From the NCBI RefSeq assembly GCF_937616625.2, contig NC_065576.1:15936501-16000500 (forward strand): a DNA stretch of 64,000 nt, given 5' to 3'. This document shows positions 47,346 through 59,648 of this stretch, piece after piece; position 1 is the stretch's first letter, and each line of letters begins with the position of its first letter. This DNA is from Mercurialis annua (taxonomy: Eukaryota > Streptophyta > Magnoliopsida > Malpighiales > Euphorbiaceae). Both the position numbers and the translations under genes were made by a program. The notes under the pieces were generated by a model. It did not search any database. It was not told the DNA's origin and was given only the letters and a program-made list of their open reading frames with translations.

Positions 47346-47938
47346 TCAAACCAAGACAATTACAATCAGAAATGAAATTACAATCCATGATAGCACAAAA
47401 CCAAGCTTGTACATTTGTTTCTTCCTATTACAAATTTCAAGTTCTTCTTCTACCATCTTTTTCTCCTTCATTATTCCCCTTAAGTCATCAATAGTGCATT
47501 TCACACTTGATCCAAATTCCATTTCTATAAGCCTTCTATTATCCCTTTTTAGCCTCATTCTTTCATTGTGCAGTTCATTCAATAAGAGCTTAACTTTTTC
47601 CTCAGTCTCTTGATCAATCCATCTAAAGAAACCACAGCCTCGACCAGCCCGAAATTATTTCCAAATAAACACAATCAACAGGGTGCAGACATTAAGGAAA
47701 AGGTTATGAAGTTAGACAAACAAATGGACTAAATTTTACACCACAAGCAGAAAGAAAAAATTACATGGTAATTAGGGCAACCGCAAAACCTTCTTCCTGG
47801 ACTAGTCTCTCTCCATGACATGTAAATTTTGGCTATTTCCCAGCAGTTGCACATGGGAGTATGAGGTCTGTGTTCACGAAATCCTGTAGTTTCTTCGTGT
47901 CGGCTATGTACGGTTGCTGTGGAATTCAAGCTTGTCAT
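47346..47938 (-). CDS. GRF-type zinc finger protein with coiled coil and membrane anchor, second gene of the MULE
   Basis: Minus strand. Exon 1 is 47938-47765 and exon 2 about 47638-47346. Exon 1 gives a Ser/Thr-rich start and then a GRF-type finger: PMCNCWE, SWRETSPGRRFCGCPNY. Exon 2 continues CGFFRWID, a coiled-coil-like stretch (EKVKLLLNELHNERMRLK) and a C-terminal hydrophobic segment (FVLSWIVISFLIVIVLV). GRF fingers bind single-stranded nucleic acid in some proteins; the role here is unknown. The start was set at the ATG at 47938. The best GT/AG pair (47764/47639) leaves the two exons one base out of phase, so either the gene is damaged or the donor is unusual. It is transcribed inward from the right TIR, toward mudrA. 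Confidence 0.75.
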
Positions 47939-48066
47939 TCCTAAGTTACCCAATATAAAACCTAATCAGAGCTACCAAATGAAAGAAGAAGATGAAAAAG
48001 AAAGAAATTAGAGGTATTCAAAGATGAATTTAGGGTTTTCTGTTGTGAGAAAGGGGAAAGATTGGG

Positions 48067-48325
48067 TTTTTCTTCATTTATTATCAAACAGTAATATTTT
48101 GATGACAGGGCAATGTAATTAATGCCCTGTCAGTAAAAATTAAATGGTGAGCTGAGTGGGTAACGGGTTTAACGGCCAGATCAACAAGCTAACGGAGAAA
48201 AGGGGACGGAAGGGGTTTTTTGTTCAAAAAAATAAAATTGAGGGGTCGATTTGAGTCAGAAAAAAATAAAAGGATTGTCTTGCACTTTTCTGAAAAGTTC
48301 AGGGGTTTTTTTTGTACCTTCGGCC
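48067..48325 (-). repeat. right TIR of the MuDR-like MULE
   Basis: Inverted partner of 36406-36661. It lies about 130 bp upstream of the GRF-finger start codon, so it probably holds the promoter of that gene. Confidence 0.95.
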
Positions 48326-48334
48326 TTTTTATTT

Positions 48335-48732
48335 AGAATTATTTTTAAACTATCTGATTTTTAAAGAGAAAATTAGCCCAGGTACGGGCTTTGGGCATTT
48401 TAATATAGATATTACGGGAGCAAAAGTTCAAATTGACTTTTACGGTTTTCATCTTTATAATTTGAATTTTATATTTTTAATTTGCAAAAGGATGCTTTTT
48501 AAATTAGAAAAACACTGTCAACAGAAATGGAAATCTCCCTCTTTCAGTTTGCATGTTGCCATTTCAAATAGATTCTTCAAAGAATCTCGTCGGACTTAAC
48601 TCCTCAATCCCTCTTACCAAATCTATCCAATTTCACTTTGATTTTAGGTTGACACAAAATTGAAATGGCACAAAGAAAAAGGTCTTACACAAATATATCG
48701 GATATGAAAAAATCTCCAACAAAGACAAGCCA
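48335..48732. other. region between the MULE and the Ulp1-like fragment
   Basis: AT-rich. This is also where the displaced distal promoter of the PHD/SWIB gene would lie. No gene or element end was recognised. An ATG at 48665 opens another frame that does not lead into the Ulp1-like sequence. Confidence 0.35.
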
Positions 48733-49995
48733 ATGGCAAAATCGAAGAGGGTTTCTAGCAAACGGAAGGTTGATTTTAGTGATGCTCCAACTTCGAGTAA
48801 GAACCGTAGAATTCTTATTAATCAAAAAGAAAGTGATAGTGATTTCGATGCATTTACAGTCACTGATAAGCAAAAGAAGAAACAACTTGTTCCTCCTCCT
48901 CCTATGCCTGTTAAGGTAAGTTGTTTTTAAATTATTTATTTTTTTATCTTTAATTGATTTTTATTAGTTGTTTCCTGTGATTGAATAATATAGTTTCGGG
49001 TTGTATAACTATATTTTGTATATTGGTTATTTGGTTGCTGTTTTCAATTATGTATTTGTTATGTTAATTTTGATTTTTTTATATATGCTATTTGTTTGTT
49101 ACATGTTTAAAGGTTACTATGTAGTTGTCTGATGGTTAACTAATAGTTAACTTGCTTGTGCTGTTTATGCATTCTTTTTATACCTTGATTGATTTTGTTA
49201 GTTTTTCCAGTGATTGAATAATATAGTTAGGATTGTATAACTATATTTAGTCTATTGGTCATTTGGTTGTTGTGGTTCAATTATGTATCTATTATTTTAG
49301 TTTTGTGTTATGTATGTATGCTATTTGTTTGTTACCCGATTTAGGTTTAATATGTAGTTGTCTGATGGTTAACTAGAAGTTAACTTTTTATTCTACTGTT
49401 AATGCCTAAAGATTGTCATGACGGTCATATCATATTTACTTAGTCGTAGTTTATTAATGGTTAGCTACAGGTGAACTGAGAGTATAAATGAGTTTATTAA
49501 TGGTTAAATGCTCAGAGAAAGCTGGAGCAAAATATGCCCTACTGCTTCCCAAGATTTTTGGTCTTTTGAATTTGTACGATGCTCGGACGGACATTGATTT
49601 TTCATCCCCTGCCTATCGACATAGAGCGATGCATGCTCCATTTTCCGTTGTCCATGTGCTTGATCTACCAACCCAGCAAAATAGGTGATTTTAAAACGCA
49701 TAATTATTTTTTAGTGTTTTATGTATAATTCTTATCCATTTTTCCTTTTATTTTTAGTGATTGTGGAGCGTTCGTTTTGGCTTTCGCTAAGCATTTGATC
49801 CAGAATCTTCCAATTCCAGCAGCATTCCCCATTGAGAGCCACCGTGAACAGATTTCGTTCTTGTTTTTTCAAACTGCAAAAGATAAGTATACTAGAAACA
49901 TTGTCAGCGATGAGGGGGTTAGAAAAAAACCAAACTTGAAGAGTAGACCAAAGATGAAGGCAATGAAGAAGGATTATATGTGTTTGACAGATTAG
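48733..49995 (+). pseudogene. Ulp1-like C48 peptidase fragment
   Basis: Three coding blocks: 48733-48915 (basic start MAKSKRVSSKRKVDFSD, ending at a GT donor), about 49500-49684, and 49759-49995. The last two join over a GT/AG intron to give LPTQQN followed by SDCGAFV, the Gln and Cys part of the Ulp1 active site. The catalytic His/Asp part and most of the domain are missing between 48916 and 49490. Ulp1-like genes are often carried by some plant MULEs. The loss of half of the catalytic centre marks it as a remnant. Confidence 0.75.
48951..49410 (+). repeat. tandem duplication of about 235 bp within the Ulp1-like fragment
   Basis: The segments 48951-49180 and 49185-49410 match along their length: GTGATTGAATAATATAGTT, TTGTATAACTATATTT, GCTATTTGTTTGTTAC, and GTAGTTGTCTGATGGTTAACTA. 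Confidence 0.85.
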
Positions 49996-50549
49996 AAACT
50001 TTATTTTTGTTTTTTTAAATAAAAACAGTTGCAAATGTGTAACCAATTTCAAAATATTTTTATTTTGCTTTATTTTGTTATGAAAGCACATGTTTTAAGT
50101 CAAATATATAGTTTATTGTGGTTTGCAATTGGTCTATTTTTTAATGTTACATTTCTAAGTTATTTAAATAAATATGTGATTTAATAGAGATGTACAAAAA
50201 CTATACTGTTAGTTAACTACTGGTGTTCTATTAGTTAACGTCATGCTACCTGCATAATTTTAATCCATTTGATTGGTAGGTTTGATTTGCAAAATATCTT
50301 AAGTGATTAAAATCAAATTAATGTCATAACAATTAACTAATAGTACACTATTGGTTAACTGATAGAGTGCTGTTTTTACACATAAAAAAACCTTTGAAAG
50401 TGATAAATTAATATATAATATGGAAAGGGATTAAGAATTTCAATAAAAATAATTAAAAAAATATAACATTACAAAAATCAATTAACCATTAAAATAAATT
50501 TGATTGTTCCTACATTATTAATTTTGCCAAATAATCTTCATTTTGCAAG
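49996..50549. other. non-coding, with scattered GTTAAC motifs
   Basis: AT-rich. TTAGTTAAC or GTTAACTAATAG-type motifs recur at about 50213, 50252, 50332 and 50355, as they do at 49135, 49370 and 51045. No gene is seen. Confidence 0.45.
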
Positions 50550-50990
50550 ATCTATTGTTGTATGACTGGAATATCCATTGTGGCAATATCGATTGATGTA
50601 TGACTGGAATATGAAGTCTCATTTGTGTCTTCATTCATACTGGTCAACAGTTTCATTGTCAATATCATTGAAGTTGTGAATCTCAGACCTTCTAGTTGTG
50701 ATGCACAATGAAAAACGTATAATTCTTGCATCATCTCTTTTAAGTTCAATACAGAATTGAAGGGTTTCAGTATTATCTATATCCGCAGCTTGTTGATTTG
50801 GTTCCAACTGATATTTGATGTTTATTTTAGTTTCTCCGTAGTTAACCTTCAGTACACCATAAATTAATACTTTCAAATTTTCAAAATTTGCATCGTCTTT
50901 AACTAAAATACCTTTGATCTTATAATTTGAGTAGTTAAGATCTTCATCCCAAAATCCGTCATAGTAAACAACAACTTTCAATGTGGTCAT
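50550..50990 (-). pseudogene. N-terminal fragment of a second MULE transposase
   Basis: The minus-strand frame from 50990 (MTTLKVVVYYDGFWDED, then NFENLKVLIYGVLKV and a DIDNTETLQFCIEL segment) resembles the N-terminal region of MudrA-like proteins. After 50631 the frame is lost, with a short continuation in another frame to about 50550. No catalytic core follows. It is convergent with the Ulp1-like fragment. Confidence 0.65.
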
Positions 50991-51586
50991 TACTGCATTA
51001 ACAATTTATAAATTTTTTATTAATCTTAATATTGATTAACCTTTAGTTAACGAATAGTTCACTTCTGCTATTTTACATTAAAAATTCATATTTTTTTGTT
51101 ACTGAGTATTAAAAACTTACAGATGCAATTTATTTCCTGGTTCCTATTGCATCATTTTGAAAAAAATTATGCACGAAATTGCTTGAACAATATTTTTTTT
51201 CATGTTGATCATATAAGCATGCAACTCACCAGTTACAAAATAAATTTTCAATTTATCAGTGGTTATTTATATTGTTTCAAATCATAAATTTTTTGAATAA
51301 CCCATATTTCAACAAAATTTTCGAATAACCCATGTTTCAAATCATTTGTTCACATGACACTCACCAATTACAACACATAATATTAGCCGATCGTAGACAA
51401 AAAGCTTTTTTAATTTTCCAGAAAAGACTAGCCTTTTTCAAATGATGCGTTGATGATTGTCTTCTTTGCTGAGTTTATGTTTTTTTCTCAATTCGTTGAA
51501 TATTTTTTTTTTCAAACCGATGTTATGTTTTAAAGAATCAGGTAATTTCCACTATAAATGGAAATCAAATATTAAATACACTGTTT
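50991..51586. other. non-coding flank, no gene seen
   Basis: AT-rich, with a short direct repeat of GAATAACCCAT(A/G)TTTCAA at about 51295 and 51325. It may hold the worn end of the second MULE, but no TIR pair was found. Confidence 0.35.
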
Positions 51587-52136
51587 ATTATTGTAATACC
51601 CCAAATATTTAAAATAATTAAATTGTTCCACGTGTCGTAAATCCCGATAAATTAAATTAATGTGGATTTAATTTAATTTTATAGGGGATTTAGACTAAAT
51701 TTTTATTAAACGTATTAGCGGGATTTGAGGATAAGGCTAGAAAATTAATATAAAATGGAATATAAATCCCGAGTTTATTTTTATTTCTCCAAAATCCGCG
51801 AGATATTCTATAGTATCTATGGTAGAAGTTTCGAGTCAATCAGAGACCATTTAAAAATTTGGACGTGGATAGGTTTTGGGCTAAATTGCAATTTTTAAAG
51901 AGTCCAAGGACTAAAGTGCAAATTAGCCATTATATATGTAATGAATCATTCAGAAGAATGACAAAAAAGATATTGACGGAAAAATATTAATCCTTGGAGT
52001 CGTATTATTTATTGGATATAAATAATACGTACGTAATTGAGTTAAAGTGAATAATTTATCGTTTGGTTAAAAGAATAAGTTTGAACGAAAAATGGTTTAA
52101 GTTAAAGAAATGAAGGATTAAAGTGGCAAATTTGAC

Positions 52137-52258
<122 letters not shown>

Positions 52259-52649
52259 TCCTTATGAATAAGGAATTGATGGTCAGATGAATCCAGAAAC
52301 GAGAAAGAAAACGGCGATCAACTTCGATCCAACGCCGTTTCGCCGTTTCTCGTCCAAATCGCGCGTTCTTTATATTGATTTGTTCAGAACTCAATCCTCT
52401 ACCATATTCAAGTATCAAAACAAGGTAAGGATGGGTTTTTGGCTTAGGGTTTTGAGGTTTTGTTGGCTGTTTTAGCTAAAGCTTAATACGTTCGAATCGA
52501 ACTAAAGAAATCTAGTTGTTTTTGACGATTTTGAAGTGTAAAACGATAATTTATGGATTATAATGAGTTGGGTATGTGTTAGAATGGATTTTGAATGTTT
52601 TGGGCCTCGAAAACGGTCCAAAAACGCTGTTTGAGTCACCCAAAGGGTG

Positions 52650-52750
52650 GCGCGACGTGCTGAATTTCAGCACGTCGTGCTGGTGCACGACGTGCAAGGT
52701 GAAGGGCACGACGTGCCCTTCCCAAAAATTGATGGGCACGACGTGCCCTA
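52650..52750 (+). repeat. CACGACGTG palindrome cluster in the solo LTR
   Basis: GCACGTCGTGC, GCACGACGTGC and GGGCACGACGTGCCC recur five times in 100 bp. The position in the LTR is comparable to the 24-bp hairpin array in the LTR at 3368-5987. Confidence 0.9.
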
Positions 52751-54479
52751 CCTCAACCGTGACCTCCGGGGGTTCCCGTGAGCGAAAAATGGCCTCCGAT
52801 GGCGATAAATGAGCATGATACGTTGACGAAATGTGTTGGAATAAAGAAAGAAAGTAACGTTATAATCATGGTTGGTTTACTTAAGTAAACCTAAAGACAA
52901 AGCAGGGTGGTATCGAGAATTGATAAGGAAAGAATGAGATTTGGTTATAAAAATCAAGAAGGATACGTTTAGAACGCGACGGCTTATGTTTTTTGCTTTT
53001 GGTCATGTCTGGTGGCTAGAATAATCATTAGAATAGATTCTTTAAATATACGTTTTGACGATAGAATCCTATGATAGATGTGACGGGCTATCGAGCTACG
53101 ATTATGACGAACCGAGGAGCTCGACAAATATTAACGGGCCAATCTCCTGGAGCTTACGTTCGGATATAAGGAATAACGGTTTCTGTGAGTTGCATTTTAC
53201 TTTCTCGTATTGTTTGTAAAAGTTATTTTCTTATATTATGATTTTATACATCGCATTTATATGATTTGATTACTTGAATGATTGTTTTGAGCTGAAACTC
53301 TAGTATGCGATCCGAAGAAACTAGCTACTTATCGGGTTTCAATAGGTTGTGTGATCACCAGTAATCAAGTCAGTCTAGAGTGTCTGATTATGAGAAACGA
53401 TTTGATATATACATGCATTATATGATTATGAATATGAATTTCGAAGTTGGATATATGAATGCGATACGAGCGAGAACTCGGTTAAAGTTTAACCTGAGCC
53501 CCGTACCTAGTGGGTTGGACCCACACTTTGAGATTAAGAGATTGGTCGCGGCTGACGTGGTTAAGTGTGAACACTCCCGGGTCGGACCATTTGGATCAAT
53601 TGATTTGAATATTCGTAAGTCGCGTCCAGTTTTATGTTTTAGTTTCTAACAGATCAAATGCTTGATTATGTATATTTTTATATAAAGCTTTATTTGCAAT
53701 GCGATGTTATGTTTTTATAATACCGTTAGTAATATGCAAACTCACTCAGTATTTCCCAAAATACTGACCCCGTCACAGTGTTTTCTTTCAGGCGATCGGA
53801 GTCGGATCAGATAGACCATCTCCTTTGTGCTAGAAGTCTTTCGGGCTTGCACAAAGTACGAGTCTTTATAGAGCTGCAATAGTCAGTAGGTGTCAGTATA
53901 AAATTAATGATTGATTTCAAACGGTATTTTGTATAGCAAACTCTGACATGATTTATAAATGGATTTATTATGAAAAGGTGTTATATCAGTTTGAATTCGG
54001 TATCAATTGCCGTGAGTGGAATCGGTTGTGATTGTGACTGAAAACAGGGCAGTGCTGGATATGAGATATCGCTCGGTAAGACCCTGATTTTTCGGAAGCG
54101 TTTCGAATCTGTTTTCAGAAAGTGAATACGAGACTTTGATACTTGTAATTATATTATTAAAGAAGTTTTCTGAAACCGTTTTATTAATAATAATATATTT
54201 TATTTGAGAAAAATTTATAGTGATTTTAGGCTTGATACGAGTTCCGGAGCTACCATTCCCGTTCCCTAGCGCCGGTCTCGGCTCAATAATTTGGGTCGTG
54301 ACAATTATAATCAATGATTCTTAAAGATTCTTCCAAATATTTTCGGATTATGGTAGTTTGAGATTTTGTAGGAGATTTTGATTTTAGTAACAACTCCTTT
54401 CCTTATTTTCTGTTTACCGTATTTCTTATAATTGAAATGTTATTTGCGCAAAATCAAAATTAAAAACTGTATTTTTCAA

Positions 54480-55490
54480 CTTTCTTTTTTCCTATAGTAA
54501 ACTTTACAATATTTTAACTCATGTAAGACATTTGTCAATTTTTCTCATTTTTAAATGTATTTATATTTTTTCATTTATCTGTTCATAATTTTTATTGGTA
54601 CCCTTTTTATAAACATATTTATAAAAATACCACTACTATATATAAAAAGCTTAAACTCATTTGAGATCATTTTATATACACACAACCGCACTCTCTCTCT
54701 TTCTATTTCTCTTCCTCTCAAAATTCTCCCCTCCTCTCTTCTTTTTTTTCGTTTGTCTACTTTTTTCAACTTTCTGTTCCGTTCGTCTACTTCCGCCGCA
54801 CATTGTTTTCTTCCATCTCGCCGTTGTGCATTTTCGTGAATTTTTCGGTGAATTTTTCATCACCGTGATTCTTCCATTGATTTTCTCTCCACCACGTTTC
54901 TTCTGATGGATTCCTCGATATCAGTTTTAGATTTTTTATAATATTTTTAAGTTTTTTTTATGATAATTTAGGTTTTTTGTAAATAGATTATTGTAGATTT
55001 ATTATTATTTTTTTAATAAAATTCTTCTACAATTCTTATAATTATTTGTCTTTCTTTTATTCTTAGATTTGTTCTTTTATTTTGATACTACTGATTTTAT
55101 AAACAACATTTACAGTGTTTTTATGGTGTATTTACATTAGTGATGGTGTATTTATAGTATTTTCTAGAGTTTTTCTGGTGTATCTATCTATTTTTGGTGC
55201 ATTTCTAGTGTATCTATGGTGTATTTGTAGTGTTTTTTATGATATACACTATAGAAACACTACAAAAATACTATAAATACACTATATATACACCATTGAT
55301 ATACTATAAAATAATCATAGTTACACTAAAAAAATCATAAATAGACTATAAAAACACTATAGTTACAATAAAAAACATGATGAAAAAATAAAAAAAAAGA
55401 AAAAAAATCTGTAGGAAGAGTATAAATCATTGAAAAATGAAAAAGGGTATTTTTCAAATTTAAAAAAGACTATTTTTGGTATAAAAAGAA
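54480..55490. repeat. dispersed repeat family copy 2 (GGTGTATTT-rich)
   Basis: Related to 4850-5695. After a pyrimidine-rich block come TTTGTAAATAGATTATTGTAG and repeats of TGGTGTATTTATAGTG. From 55235 the inverse form (CACTATAAATACACTA) takes over, so this copy has foldback character. No coding sequence is seen. Confidence 0.5.
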
Positions 55491-55739
55491 TACGACCTGT
55501 ATATATATTTAAAATAAAAAAAATTGAAACTAAATATAAAATAGTATACTGTATAAAATACTATTATTTTATTTTTTAATTATTATTTTTATCATTATAT
55601 TTCTAATATACAATATCATTTTTCTTCAACTTTAAAATAAACAAAGATCAACAATTAAAAATATAATAATTTTAATAATTTATTTTTTAAATATTTTTTT
55701 ACTGAACTTTTTTAATGATATTTTATTTATAATTTTTCT

Positions 55740-56470
55740 CCACAAACAAAGCATTGAATATTTTTACGTTGACTCATTTTGTCCTTGCCTTGATCATTAT
55801 TAGTTCGTTGTTGACCTCCTTCTTGTACCTCCTTCTTGTTTCCAACTCTTTTCTTATTGCCGTCTACGCCAAATTTTTTGCATTAGCCTTCTCCTATTTT
55901 TAATCTCACAACTTGTGGATTTCTAACATTTTTACTATTAAAGAGGGCTCTCTCCTCTTTTTTAATTGAGGTTTTAGACATTTTCTTGTCTAACTCCTCT
56001 TGATTTGCAAAATATGTTCAAATTCATTCAAAGTTAGTTCCTTTGATTATCCATGGATAGCAGTCATAAGAGCATTGAACTAATGACGTAGTTTATGAGT
56101 GATAATTTTCGTTATTTGTGTCTCTGTATTTTATTTTCAGGATCCAATTTTAAAATTTTTTGGCGTAAAAATTTAATTTTAGTAAAATATATTAACTTCC
56201 ATTAATTCTTGTTGCTATGCTGATAGTAACTCATTCTCGAGTTAGTGAGGCTTGACAAAATTTTTCCGGGCTTATACTCCAGCATGAGTATCTCATGCCT
56301 CTTTGGGAGTCTTAGCTTTTTGGTGTGCTACAACAAGTCGTCCTCTACCGATATTGATAAAGTGTACATAAATTTACCAGTCCTGACATTCCACTTTTTA
56401 AGGTCATCTTAACTTATCGGAGGTGTTGTTTTGCTCCCTCCGGCGATTTCCTTAAATATTGACCAAGCAA
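55740..56470 (-). pseudogene. Ty1/copia gag remnant
   Basis: Read on the minus strand from about 56470: a WK-type start with SGMSGLVNLC, then fragments around LRHFNALMTAIHG, ELTLNEFEHIL and EKANAKNLA. The order and spacing fit plant copia gag, but stops and frameshifts are frequent. No LTR or pol was found with it. Confidence 0.55.
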
Positions 56471-58364
56471 ATAAAATTACATACGAATACTCTATGTACT
56501 ATAATTAGTCGCATTAAATTATGTAATGGTCCTCGCCGAAATTGAAATATTTGCCATTTATTTGATTATTTTCTCCAATTAATCAAAAGGGTCTGGTCCG
56601 GGACAAATATTTCGTATAATGCCTGACTGGATGTTCACAGTGTTTCAACATTACACGATCTCTAATTGTTTGCTCAAATTTTACTTTAACGGATCCCTAA
56701 TCGTACCACTGTGGTACCAAATTGTACAAAATAGAAAGATTTAATTGGAATAAAATATTTTATTTGTACTGATATGTAAATATTACACACTCTTACTTTA
56801 GTATCTCACGTCACTCAATGCACACACACTCACTTAATATACCCACTCACTCACTCTTCTTAGTTCTTTCTTTTTCATATATAGCCACTTTCTATTTATA
56901 CTTCTTTCTCATACATATACAATTGATATAGTCACTCTCTATTTATACTTATTTACGTCGGTTATTAGTGGCTTCTAGGTGTATCTTTTATTTCACAAAT
57001 CTAGAATAATCATATTTTATAAAAAAAAAAATATAATTTTTAGAAAACATAATTTTTAATTTAACATGTCATCATATTTTTATTTTAAAATTATTTAATA
57101 TAAAAATAATAATTATAATTTATAAATAATAATATTCAAGAATATATACAAAAATTATTTTATATGAAAGAGATAATTATACTATTTTTTTAATTTAATA
57201 ATTATTAATTATTAAACTAGAAATATAATATAACATTTTATAAATAAAAAATATGAAAATATATTTAAATAAAAAAATTATAATTTATTTTTTGTGAAAT
57301 ATAATTATAAATAATTAATATTTAAGAATATGTAATAGTATTAGAAAGAGTGTAGTTATATTTTTTTTGAGTAAAAATATTTATTAATAAAAATTAAAAT
57401 ATCATATGAGAGAGAATTAGGGTGTGTAAGAATAATTATGAGTTTTTTTTACAAATACCGGAAAGAATAAAAGTATTTACAAAAATGAAACATACATTTT
57501 TTCTTAATAGAAATACAAAAATTAATTATAAAAATATAATTTTTTTTAAAAATAATTACAAAATACATTTTTATATAAAATTCGATTTTTCCAGATTTTA
57601 TATATGTTTGGTATATAATATATATATAATTCATTAATTTTGTATATAATCCGTATATAATATGTTTTTAAAAAACAATCAGATCTGAGAATGAAAAAAT
57701 CAAATCTGAAAAACGGAGAATATGAAGATGAAGCCAAACTGAAAATCAAAAATAAACTAAATAGATCTATACATACAATAATAAATCCTAAATCTATACA
57801 CACAAATCATAGATCTATACACACAAGTAGGGCTATACAGAAAAAATTCAAACCAACCAAGTCAAACCAATTTAACCAAACCAAACTAAATATTACGGTT
57901 TAGAAAATTGTTGTTTTGATTTTGGTTTGTAAAATAGAAAAAAAGTAATTATTGGTCCGTTTGCGGTTTTAAAAATTATAAACCACCATAAACAAGGCCA
58001 AACCAATATATACACATACATACATATTTTTATTGAAATTATAAATATTTTAACTTAAAAATAAAATTTCTATCATTAGTTTTGAAAACTGTACTTGACA
58101 AAATAATATATTTAAATATCATCTAATGAAATAACTATTTGTATATTTATTATCGATCAATAAATGTTATATTTCTATAATATTAAGATATTATATCAAC
58201 AAAATATAAAAAATTATAATATAAAATATTTATAAAATATTTTTTTATTTATTAGTCATTATTATAGTTTGTTATATAAATATAACATTTATTTTTATGA
58301 TGAATAAATATTTTTAGATTTTTAGGTTTTTTTATCTTAGATGATAAATAAATAATTTTTTGAT
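56471..58364. other. AT-rich debris, no gene seen
   Basis: Long A/T-dominated sequence. At 57829 TAGGGCTATACAG followed by AAACCAACCAAG, AACCAAACCAAAC resembles the left end of a hAT MITE, but no right end is visible. The frames in this stretch are low-complexity artefacts. Confidence 0.4.
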
Positions 58365-58369
58365 GATGG

Positions 58370-59606
58370 TGTTTGCACCAAAATTAAAAATATGATTAAA
58401 AGGCCATAAAAACCTATATTCTTTTAAAAGGTAGAAAAAAACTACCGTGAATAATTGGCTAAGATTTGACCAAAGATAATTTCAGTGGTTTATTTCAGAG
58501 GTTTTGATAAAGATTTGACCAAAGATGATTTCAGAGGTTGATTTCAGAGATTTTGACCAAGATTTGACCAAAGATAATTTCAGAGGTTGATTTTAGAGGT
58601 TTTGGCCAAGATTCGACCAAAAATAATTTCAGAAGTTGATTTCAGAGGTTTTGACCAAGATTTGACCAAAGATAATTTTAGAGGTTGATTTTAGAGGTTT
58701 TGGCTAAGATTTGACCAAATATAATTTCAGAAGTTTATTTTCAGAGGTTGATTAGTTTGACTCCGGAAGTGAATTTCAGAGGTTTATTTTTAGAGGTTGT
58801 CCAGAGATTTATTTTCAGAGGTTGATTAGTTTGACTCCAGAAGTTGATTTCCAGAGGTTAATTTCTAGAGTTTAATTTCCAAGGTTGATTTCCAGAGGTC
58901 GGCTCCAGGAGTTAATTTCTAGAAGTTGATTTCCAGAGGTTGACTACTCTAGAAGTATAATTTCAGAGGTTAACTCTATAAGTTAATTTCCAGAAGTTAT
59001 TTTCAAAGGTTGACTCAATCTATTTCTCAGAGGTTGATTTCAGATGATTGATTTCAGAGATTGATTCCAGAAGTTGATGAGTTATTCCTAGGAGTTTTAG
59101 AAGGCCTAAGTCCATTTTCAGAAGGTTAAGCCCATGTTTAAAATAGCTATTAAATTATGTTTTAAATGACCCATAAGTCCAAGAAGGTTATTCTTAGAAG
59201 ATTAGAAGTCAAAAAGCACGTGAAGAAGCAATAAGACGATTGGCAGTTCTTGAAGGTGGGAACAAACGTGTGTAATTGAAAGATGAAGCAGCAGTTTTCA
59301 AGTGACAAAGTCTATAAATAAGACAAGAGAAGGAAGAGAAAAAGTCCCGATTAAATCCAACAAAAACCAGCCCAAAGGCAAAAACACTCAACACTCTGTA
59401 TTCTCAATTTTCAACCAGTAAGGAACTTTACGATTGAATTTCTTTGTTTTCATTCAAATTCTCAGCATTACTCTATTGGAGTACTTGTAATAAGGTTAAC
59501 CAAACCCCAATCGCTTTTTTAAGAAGTTAAGTTCATAATTTGGAATCTACTTCCTGGCACGCCCGCATTCACACACTTGTTACGGTTTTCACAAAAACGC
59601 AAAACA
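58370..59606 (+). repeat. 5' LTR made largely of CAGAGGTTGATTT repeats
   Basis: From about 58470 to 59080 the LTR consists of degenerate copies of a unit of about 50 bp with TTTGACCAAAGATAATTTCAG and AGGTTGATTTCAGAGGTTTT, then shorter GAGGTTGATT units. The end near GCAAAACA is set by the following primer-binding site and is approximate. Confidence 0.8.
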
Positions 59607-59648
59607 CCAGTAACTATTTTTGGCACGCCTAGTGAGACACTGAGAGTC

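Larger units (their letters stand above)
36406..48325. mobile_element. MuDR-like MULE with long TIRs and 9-bp TSD, holding a nested retroelement
   Basis: A perfect 9-bp duplication TTTTTATTT lies at 36397-36405 and 48326-48334. The ends GGCCGAAGGTA and TACCTTCGGCC are inverted repeats that continue for about 256 bp. A mudrA-like transposase (broken) points inward from the left TIR and a GRF-finger gene points inward from the right TIR. Removing the nested retroelement (about 40711-46275) leaves about 6.35 kb, a normal size for a complete MULE. Both genes being convergent and starting near a TIR repeats the plan of maize MuDR. Frameshifts and stops in the transposase show that this copy cannot move by itself. 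Confidence 0.95.

Noticed and set aside
58470..59080. CRISPR-like spaced repeats
   Set aside because: The repeats are degenerate, the spacing is irregular, there are no unique spacers and they occur in both LTRs of a plant retrotransposon.
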